From NCBI RefSeq assembly GCF_020177595.1, contig NZ_JAHTBL010000007.1, forward strand, positions 62,001 to 126,000: a stretch of 64,000 nt of DNA. Direction: 5' to 3'. Positions within the stretch are counted from its first letter, which is position 1; each line of letters opens with the position of its first letter. The stretch is from Cognatishimia sp. MH4019 (GTDB taxonomy: Bacteria; Pseudomonadota; Alphaproteobacteria; Rhodobacterales; Rhodobacteraceae). A program made the translations under genes and the position numbers. This document shows, piece after piece, positions 58,511 through 64,000 of the stretch. Below the pieces are notes generated by a model that was given only the letters and a program-made list of their open reading frames with translations, was not told the DNA's origin and ran no database searches.

Positions 58511-59387
58511 CTGTCATGCTTTCTTGTGTGGGAATGGGGTGGGTCCGGCGTTGCGATCTCACGTCGCCAAAGGTGCGTTTGGCGTGCTGCAAACAACGCC
58601 GCGCGTGTTCTTCAAAGCCGAGTTCCGTCACGCGGGATTGGTTGGGCAACTCAACGGAGTAATCGACGGGGGGCATCCGCTCGATGATGCCTGCAAAATC
58701 GATACAGCCTTCGCCGGGGTAAAGACGCGCATCGCGGGCCAGTTGGATCATGCCTTCGCGGGTGTCGGCGATGCCGGGCAATGCGTCAGAGATGTGCAGG
58801 AAATTCAACAGATCACCGGGGATGTGCAGAAGTTCTGCAAGGTCCACACGGCTGAGATGCATGTAGAGCGTATCGACCAGAATACCGCCGTTGGGCTGAT
58901 CTGCGGCACGCACGATGTCCAAAGCCTCGTCCAAGGTGCGCAGACGGCTGAAGCTGGGGAATTCAAGGTCGACGGACAGCCCGTAGGGAGCCGCAATCTC
59001 GCAAGTTTCGGCGTAGCAATCGACGATGAAATTGCGATCATCGCGGGTGGGCGTCCACGCGGACATGATCATGCGGCTGGCGCCGAGTTCACCACCCAGC
59101 TCACAGGCGGGCTCAAAGCTGCGCGGATCGCAATCCTCAGTAATGCGCGCGAGCTCAACGTCGAGCACCTTAAGACCTGTCGTTTGAAGGGCAGTTTTGG
59201 TGGCCGCGACCATGGCTTTGTCCATGGGGCTTTCGCGGAATTCGCCCGGCACGTTCATCTGGATGAAACGCGGCGACACGGCGTCATAGCCCGCGCGCGC
59301 GGCGATGTAGATCAACTCGGGCGCTGTCGCATTGATGAGGGTCAGATGCGCGAGGGAGTAAAGCGGTTCACCTGTCTCGTCCGGCAT
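58491..59387 (-). CDS. Sugar-phosphate isomerase/epimerase-like TIM barrel protein
   Basis: 298 residues. LSLAHLTLINATAPELIYIAARAGYDAVSPR-type start, LKVLDVELARI, GLSVDLEFPSF with metal-binding Glu, ILVDTLYMHLS with Asp, and YSVELPNQ with the last Glu form the AP-endonuclease-2/epimerase pattern. It overlaps the dehydrogenase start by 20 bases. The 68 bases upstream to the lyase gene carry only its ribosome site. The substrate is unknown. Confidence 0.8.
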   Translation of the reverse strand: MPDETGEPLYSLAHLTLINATAPELIYIAARAGYDAVSPRFIQMNVPGEFRESPMDKAMVAATKTALQTTGLKVLDVELARITEDCDPRSFEPACELGGELGASRMIMSAWTPTRDDRNFIVDCYAETCEIAAPYGLSVDLEFPSFSRLRTLDEALDIVRAADQPNGGILVDTLYMHLSRVDLAELLHIPGDLLNFLHISDALPGIADTREGMIQLARDARLYPGEGCIDFAGIIERMPPVDYSVELPNQSRVTELGFEEHARRCLQHAKRTFGDVRSQRRTHPIPTQESMTDGQRAY

Positions 59388-59454
59388 TTTGGAATCACCT
59401 CATGATATCTGCGTCAAGCAGTATCATAATAGATCATCCAAAATCTATGAGATT

Positions 59455-60249
59455 TTATACTTTATCATATTTTGGTAGATACGCAGGTGGCATCGGGCCT
59501 TTGTTGCGCCCACCCTGCTGCATTTGCTCCCACGCGTGGGACAGAATGCCCACGGATCGGGACAGGCAAAACAACCCGCGCGACAGCGGTGCTGGGAAGC
59601 CAAGTTCACAGAAAATCACCGCCGTGGCCCCGTCGATGTTCATCGCGAGGGGTTTTCGCGCGCTTAGGTTGGCCTGCACGGCCTCGCCGATGTCCGCATA
59701 CCGCCCCGACACTGTGCCCGCATTGGCCGCCGCGCGGACTAATGCCATCAAGCGCGGAGCACGCGGATCGACAGGTTTGTGGAACCTGTGACCGAACCCG
59801 CTGACGATCTTGCCGTTCTGCGCGCGCCAATCGTCCAGTCCGCTTTGTACTGCGTCCTCCAACTTGGCACCCGCGTCCATGCGCCCATTGATATCGTAGT
59901 ACAGCTCTGCGCATTGCTCGCCCGCGCCACCATGCACATCACCCAGCATGTTCACGCCATTGGCCATCGCGTTGTTTAAGCCGACACCGCAGGTCGCGGT
60001 CATGCGTGCCGCAGCGATAGACGGCGCTTGGGGCCCGTGATCGACACCCGCAACCAAGGCGGCCTCAAGTAAGGCCGCTTCCTCAGCCGAGGCAAGCCGC
60101 CCGACCGTCATGAGCCAGATCATCTGTGTGAAGGATACGTTGCCGATCAAATCCTCGATCGGGTGACCGCGAAAGGCGATTTTGCCCGGCTCCATGTCGA
60201 TAATCGACGTGCGCCACCAGTTGCGGATGGCCTCTGCGTCTGCGCTCAT
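59455..60249 (-). CDS. Citryl-CoA-lyase-like protein (short citrate-synthase fold)
   Basis: 264 residues, about the length of the citrate-synthase large domain only. The three catalytic residues are present: His in GVNMLGDVHGGAGEQ, His in GFGHRFHK and Asp in AMNIDGATAV. These short homologues are labelled citryl-CoA lyase and split or form acyl-CoA aldol products. It could handle a CoA ester made in this operon. It overlaps the next upstream gene by 4 bases. Confidence 0.82.
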   Translation of the reverse strand: MSADAEAIRNWWRTSIIDMEPGKIAFRGHPIEDLIGNVSFTQMIWLMTVGRLASAEEAALLEAALVAGVDHGPQAPSIAAARMTATCGVGLNNAMANGVNMLGDVHGGAGEQCAELYYDINGRMDAGAKLEDAVQSGLDDWRAQNGKIVSGFGHRFHKPVDPRAPRLMALVRAAANAGTVSGRYADIGEAVQANLSARKPLAMNIDGATAVIFCELGFPAPLSRGLFCLSRSVGILSHAWEQMQQGGRNKGPMPPAYLPKYDKV

Positions 60250-61982
60250 GCGGCACCTTTGAGGGTTCGTGTTTGTGCGGCCAGCCGGATCGGTGCATTG
60301 CGTGCGCCGTAGCCTGCGTAGCGGCCTTTGCGCTGAACGATCTCGAAGAAGAACCCGTCAAAGATCGTCTGGCCATACAGCTGGAAATAGGACCCGTGTT
60401 CGTCTTCGTCATAAAGGATGTTGTGACGGCGCAGATCATCCGTAATGGCGTCGTCCAAGCCAAACGCCGCCTGCGTGTCGCTGAAGTAGTTTTGCGGAAT
60501 GCTCAGGCGGACAAAGCCTGAGGCCTTAAGCTGTGCCGAAGTCTCGAAGATATCATCGGTCTGGAACGCGATGTGCTGAACCCCCGCACCAAGACGACCC
60601 GCCACGAAAGACCCTGCCAGCGTGTCAGCATCGGCGGCCCCGTTCAGGTTCAACCGCACCTCGCCTTCGGGGGTTTCGATCGCCTGAGAGCGCACGATGC
60701 CGGACGGGTCCGCGACGTTCACAATGGCTGACTTCGTCATCTCGAATGTGGTCAAATAGTACAGCAGCCAGCTTTGCATCTCCTCAAAGCGCATCGTCTG
60801 GGCAACGTGGTCGACCCTGCGCAATCCAGCGGGTGGCGTCGCGTGCGTGCGTGCGACGGGTTCAAATTCTATGTCCCAAACGCGGTGCAGATCAGAATGC
60901 TGGTCAATGAAATGCAGCAGGCTGCCCCCCACGCCCCGAATTGCTGGGATATCGAGTTCACCAAGGCCAACTGCTTGCGAAAAATCCTGACTGCCGAGCG
61001 CCGTCGCGCGCGCAACAGTCTCGGACGCATCTTGAACCCGCAGCCCCATGTCGCACACGCAAGGCCCGTGTTGAGCAAGGGTACGCGCCGCGTGGCCCTG
61101 TCGGTCCTGATTGATGACGATATTCACCGCCCCCTGACGCCAAAGCGCCACGTCTTTGGTACGGTGACTACGCTCACGCCGGAACGCCATTGAGCTCAGC
61201 ACGGCCTCAAGCTGGACAGCACCCGTTTCATCAACGGCAAACTCAATAAATTCAACCCCACCCGCGGGGACTTTCGCGGGGAGTTCGGGCGTGGTGCTAC
61301 GCAAAAGCGGTTCAGTGCCTGCCGCGTCAGACAGGACCGTGACAAGCGCGCGGTAGGCATCCGGCACGCGGACGGGACCCGAAGCCGCACTGACCGACCA
61401 CGGGCCATCATACCCAATCCGCGCCAGCACACGGGCAAATCCACCAAGATTCAATGTCCCTTGGCCCGGCAAGACGGGCGAGGTCGGGCCGTCACATAGG
61501 GTGACATGGAACACCGATGTCCCATCCAGATCACGCAGACGGGCTGGTCGCGATCCGTCGCCCAAGATATCAAACGCATTCAGCGCAAGGCCAATATCGG
61601 GATCGTCTTGGTCTTTGACAAAGGCGATCACGGCGCCCTCAGCCGTTCGCGTTGGTCGCAGCGCCAGACGCACGCCGTTGATGTTCGGCAGTGCTGTCGG
61701 GACATCCCCGTCAACAGCGAGGATCAAAAGGTCGACGCCTAAGCCTCGGGCCACAGCGGCCTTGGCCTCAATCAAGGCAGACGAGGCGCCAGCGTCGAGC
61801 GGCCCCAGAGACGCGATCTTAAGCCCCGCATCCGCAATGCGCTTTGCCAGCTCGTCAAGCGATCCATCAAACTGGGCAACGTCCGTCAGGCTGAGATCAA
61901 TTGCCTCAAACCCGACTGTAGCAATGGCCGCCAGTTTCGCGGCCAGATCGCCGGGCGCGGTGCTCAGCGGGATCGTCAACAT
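60246..61982 (-). CDS. QuiC1-like fusion: dehydroshikimate-dehydratase-type barrel plus HPPD-like VOC domain
   Basis: 578 residues. The N-terminal TIM barrel (1-265) resembles 3-dehydroshikimate dehydratase, but the four metal ligands I know from QuiC1 (Glu, Asp, Gln, Glu) are replaced: LALRP, LALNAFD, FHVTLCD and WSVSAAS stand in their places. The C-terminal domain (about 400-570) is 4-hydroxyphenylpyruvate-dioxygenase-like with intact His (RRVDHVAQ), His (GVQHIAFQTDD) and Glu (FFFEIVQRKG) ligands. An oxygenase role is therefore more likely than dehydratase. The substrate is unknown. Confidence 0.78.
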   Translation of the reverse strand: MLTIPLSTAPGDLAAKLAAIATVGFEAIDLSLTDVAQFDGSLDELAKRIADAGLKIASLGPLDAGASSALIEAKAAVARGLGVDLLILAVDGDVPTALPNINGVRLALRPTRTAEGAVIAFVKDQDDPDIGLALNAFDILGDGSRPARLRDLDGTSVFHVTLCDGPTSPVLPGQGTLNLGGFARVLARIGYDGPWSVSAASGPVRVPDAYRALVTVLSDAAGTEPLLRSTTPELPAKVPAGGVEFIEFAVDETGAVQLEAVLSSMAFRRERSHRTKDVALWRQGAVNIVINQDRQGHAARTLAQHGPCVCDMGLRVQDASETVARATALGSQDFSQAVGLGELDIPAIRGVGGSLLHFIDQHSDLHRVWDIEFEPVARTHATPPAGLRRVDHVAQTMRFEEMQSWLLYYLTTFEMTKSAIVNVADPSGIVRSQAIETPEGEVRLNLNGAADADTLAGSFVAGRLGAGVQHIAFQTDDIFETSAQLKASGFVRLSIPQNYFSDTQAAFGLDDAITDDLRRHNILYDEDEHGSYFQLYGQTIFDGFFFEIVQRKGRYAGYGARNAPIRLAAQTRTLKGAA

Positions 61983-63277
61983 CAGCCCTGATATCCAAGC
62001 AAACGTGGCAGCCAGAGCACAAGATCAGGCGAGAGCATCATCACGATCAGCGCGGCAACCAGGACAGCAAGGAAAGCCCAGACTTCCGAGATGATCTCGC
62101 GCAAGGGAATGTCAGTGACCGCGTTTATGACGAACAACAGGATGCCGTAGGGCGGCGTGATCAGACCAATCATCGAATTCACCACGACCAAGACGCCAAA
62201 GTGGACCAGATCGATGCCCAAGGCTTCGCAGGTCGGGATGAACAGCGGCACAATCACCAAGATGATCGTAGTTGCATCCAGCACACAGCCCAAAAGCAGG
62301 ATTAACACATTGACCATGATCAGGAACATCAACGGGCTTATGTCTGCCCCTTCCAAAGCGCCGGAAATGCTCTGCGGGATCTGTTCGGTAATGACGATGT
62401 AGTTGAGGATGAACGCCCCGCCGATGACGATGCCGACTGCTGCGGACGAGCGGGCTGAGTCAACGAATACGTTGTAAAGCGCTTTGAACGACAAAGACCG
62501 ATAGAATAGCGCGGCCAGCATCAGGGCGTAGAATGCAGCCACTGCCGCGGCTTCGGTTGGCGTCGTGACCCCGCCATAGATGCCATAAAGAAGGATGACG
62601 GGCATCAGTAGCGCGGGAAACGCATTGGCGGTGACTTTGGGCAGTTCCTTGAAGGGCACGGCCTCTTCGACCTCAAACCCGCGTTTGTGGGCGAGGTAGC
62701 CGTTCATCCCCATCAACACGACGCCCATGATCAGGCCCGGTAGGATACCTGCCAAAAATAACGCCCCGATCGAGGCATTGGATACCAGCGCATAGAGAAC
62801 CATCGGGATAGACGGCGGAATAATCGGGCCGATGGTTGCTGACGCGGCGGTGATCGCGGCGGCATATCCACGGCTGTATTTGCCGCTGCGGGTCATCATC
62901 GAGATGATGATTTTGCCGATGCCCGCCGCGTCCGCTACGGCGGAACCGGACATGCCAGAGAAGATCAGCGAAGCAACGACATTGACGTGTCCCATGCCAC
63001 CCTTGAAACGGCCCACCACGGCCACGCAGAAGTTCAGCAATCGGTCCGTAATGGACCCCGCGTTCATGATGTTGGCGGCCACGATAAACAGCGGCACCGC
63101 CAGCAATATCGCACTGCCGTAAAATCCTTGAAGGATTTTCTCCCCCGCCAGCGCCACGTCCAATCCCGAAATGCCGAGATAGACGACCGAAGCCAGCAAG
63201 ATCGCATAGCCAATGGGCGTGCCTATGCCTGCCAGTACAAACAAGGTGACGAGGAGGGAGACGAGCTCAAAGCTCAT
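61982..63277 (-). CDS. dctM: TRAP transporter large permease (DctM-type)
   Basis: 431 residues with about 12 membrane segments. GIPIGYAILLASVVYL, GSAVADAAGIGKIII, GPIIPPSIPMVLYA and GLITPPYGILLFVINAV are the DctM signature loops. With DctQ and the DctP-type binding protein it imports organic acids using an ion gradient. It overlaps DctQ by 4 bases and starts the metabolic gene chain. Confidence 0.94.
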   Translation of the reverse strand: MSFELVSLLVTLFVLAGIGTPIGYAILLASVVYLGISGLDVALAGEKILQGFYGSAILLAVPLFIVAANIMNAGSITDRLLNFCVAVVGRFKGGMGHVNVVASLIFSGMSGSAVADAAGIGKIIISMMTRSGKYSRGYAAAITAASATIGPIIPPSIPMVLYALVSNASIGALFLAGILPGLIMGVVLMGMNGYLAHKRGFEVEEAVPFKELPKVTANAFPALLMPVILLYGIYGGVTTPTEAAAVAAFYALMLAALFYRSLSFKALYNVFVDSARSSAAVGIVIGGAFILNYIVITEQIPQSISGALEGADISPLMFLIMVNVLILLLGCVLDATTIILVIVPLFIPTCEALGIDLVHFGVLVVVNSMIGLITPPYGILLFVINAVTDIPLREIISEVWAFLAVLVAALIVMMLSPDLVLWLPRLLGYQG

Positions 63278-63873
63278 GACTTGGCCTCCTCTGCTGCGGC
63301 TTCTGCCTCAAGAACGATCTCAAGTTCGGTCTTGGGCGGGCCGTTGCGGAACGTATCAACCGCGAGCCACGCGTATCGCGCGGCCACCACGATCATGAAC
63401 GCGCCGTAGACGCTGAAGATCGTGCGCATGGGGATTTTGCCGCCCGTGAACGGATTGCGTACGGTGGATGTTTTGCGGATTTTCATCCAGTCGATGTAGT
63501 CCAGCGTCGGCAGCAGCGCATAAAGCATGCCCGCCACAATCGCGACGGCCGAGATCACTGCGAAGATCGTGCGCATCCGCCGCGACACAGCCAGATAAAT
63601 AATGTCGAATTTCACATGATCCCATTCGCGCACCACGAATGCGCAGCTGAAAAAGATCACCCAGACCCAGAGGATCGCGATGAGCTCAAGCGTCCAGCCC
63701 AGGGGTTGCACTGCGGCGAGGGTCGGCAAGGTCTCTTCAAGACCGAGGCTGCGGATGATGCGCGGCGTATAGCGCGACCCGATCTGCAGCAGAAAGGTAA
63801 AGAAAATCACGGCCAACAACGTGGCCGCGATTGCGTCAGAGATACGGGAGACCCACTTGAAAACACGCTTCAT
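63274..63873 (-). CDS. dctQ: TRAP transporter small permease (DctQ-type)
   Basis: 199 residues, four membrane helices. SDAIAATLLAVIFFTFLLQIGSRY and WTLELIAILWVWVIFFSCAFVVREWDHVKFDI are typical DctQ features. GGGAGA precedes the ATG. The C-terminal tail is acidic (TELEIVLEAEAAAEEAKS). Confidence 0.92.
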   Translation of the reverse strand: MKRVFKWVSRISDAIAATLLAVIFFTFLLQIGSRYTPRIIRSLGLEETLPTLAAVQPLGWTLELIAILWVWVIFFSCAFVVREWDHVKFDIIYLAVSRRMRTIFAVISAVAIVAGMLYALLPTLDYIDWMKIRKTSTVRNPFTGGKIPMRTIFSVYGAFMIVVAARYAWLAVDTFRNGPPKTELEIVLEAEAAAEEAKS

Positions 63874-63894
63874 GGTGGATCTCCCTATCTAGTC

Positions 63895-64000
63895 TTAGTT
63901 ACCGAGCGCGTTGATCGCGTCCAGAACACCTTCGGGCCAGCTCGCGGCAAACTCGGAGTCCACATACTGCGCCTGCACGTGCTCGCGGAACGCTGCGACG
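63895..64000 (-). CDS. dctP: TRAP transporter substrate-binding protein, C-terminal end (cut by window edge)
   Basis: Only the last 34 residues are present: VAAFREHVQAQYVDSEFAAS followed by WPEGVLDAINALGN and TAA at 63895. The gene runs in from beyond 64000, 21 bases before DctQ. That is the position of the periplasmic binding protein in a TRAP operon. Identity is inferred from context; the fragment is too short to identify the ligand type. Confidence 0.65.
   Translation of the reverse strand, partial: VAAFREHVQAQYVDSEFAASWPEGVLDAINALGN

Noticed and set aside
1-64000. CRISPR arrays, tRNA/rRNA genes and riboswitches
   Set aside because: Gaps between genes were read for repeated spacer patterns, cloverleaf-type sequences and T-box-like leaders; none was found.

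Overview
The window is high-GC DNA from an alphaproteobacterium, most likely a marine Rhodobacteraceae (Roseobacter-group) strain. The pointers are the sox gene order, the lapEBC-like secretion genes, the gatCA and rluB-tadA neighbourhoods, a TRAP-fed catabolic operon, and the GCCTCCGGCGG-type terminator repeats. No tRNA, rRNA, CRISPR array or gene-free stretch longer than 300 bases was seen.

Layout. (1) 1-5432: the proximal part of a sulfur-oxidation (sox) locus. soxV-W-X-Y-Z-A run leftward off the window edge. soxS, a HbpS/GlcG-like gene, an ArsR-type persulfide sensor (soxR) and a YeeE-type sulfur importer run rightward. Periplasmic thiol chemistry (SoxS, SoxV, SoxW) supports the SoxYZ carrier and the SoxAX cytochrome. 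(2) 5609-10391: a three-gene type I secretion operon (TolC-like lipoprotein, LapB-like ABC transporter, HlyD-like adaptor) with no secreted substrate nearby. (3) 10392-40657: an apparently complete transposable prophage of 30,266 bp inserted exactly at the hlyD stop codon. It combines Mu-type transposition genes (MuA, MuB, GemA, HU, DUF3164, S24 repressor) with a P2-type head and contractile tail (gpQ, P, N, L-like, V, PAAR, W, J, I, fibre, FI, FII, E, GpE, tape measure, U, X, D). Its termini are TG...CA with matching transposase-type repeats 18 nt inside each end, and a related composite site lies internally at 33159-33181. (4) 40701-53585: host housekeeping and envelope genes: a Zn-ribbon/SPFH pair, an Old-Yellow-Enzyme-type reductase, a lipoprotein, TelA/XpaC with a hidden 27-aa membrane peptide gene, rluB, tadA, a UPF0173 hydrolase, a ceramidase-family protein, gatC-gatA, an excalibur lipoprotein and an amidase. 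(5) 53821-54452: a frameshifted tyrosine-recombinase pseudogene. (6) 54531-64000: a leftward catabolic operon with a TRAP transporter, a QuiC/HPPD-like fusion, a citryl-CoA-lyase-like enzyme, a TIM-barrel isomerase, an acylating aldehyde dehydrogenase, a ThDP enzyme and an HpcH/HpaI aldolase. Its substrate is not evident.

How the parts work together. The prophage has a repressor/early-gene switch at 39704-39811. A leftward early operon runs from the regulator through MuA/MuB to a GemA and Ogr-like zinc-ribbon region. A rightward block carries portal, terminase, lysis and spanin genes, and a leftward block carries capsid and tail genes; both start at a shared divergent region (23425-23649). 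The most distinctive items are the Mu-transposition/P2-virion combination with its internal end-like site, the holin-lysozyme fusion, a muramidase-like protein without its catalytic half, and the catabolic operon, whose dehydratase-like domain appears to have lost all its metal ligands. All family assignments come from reading motifs in the translations; no database search was run.
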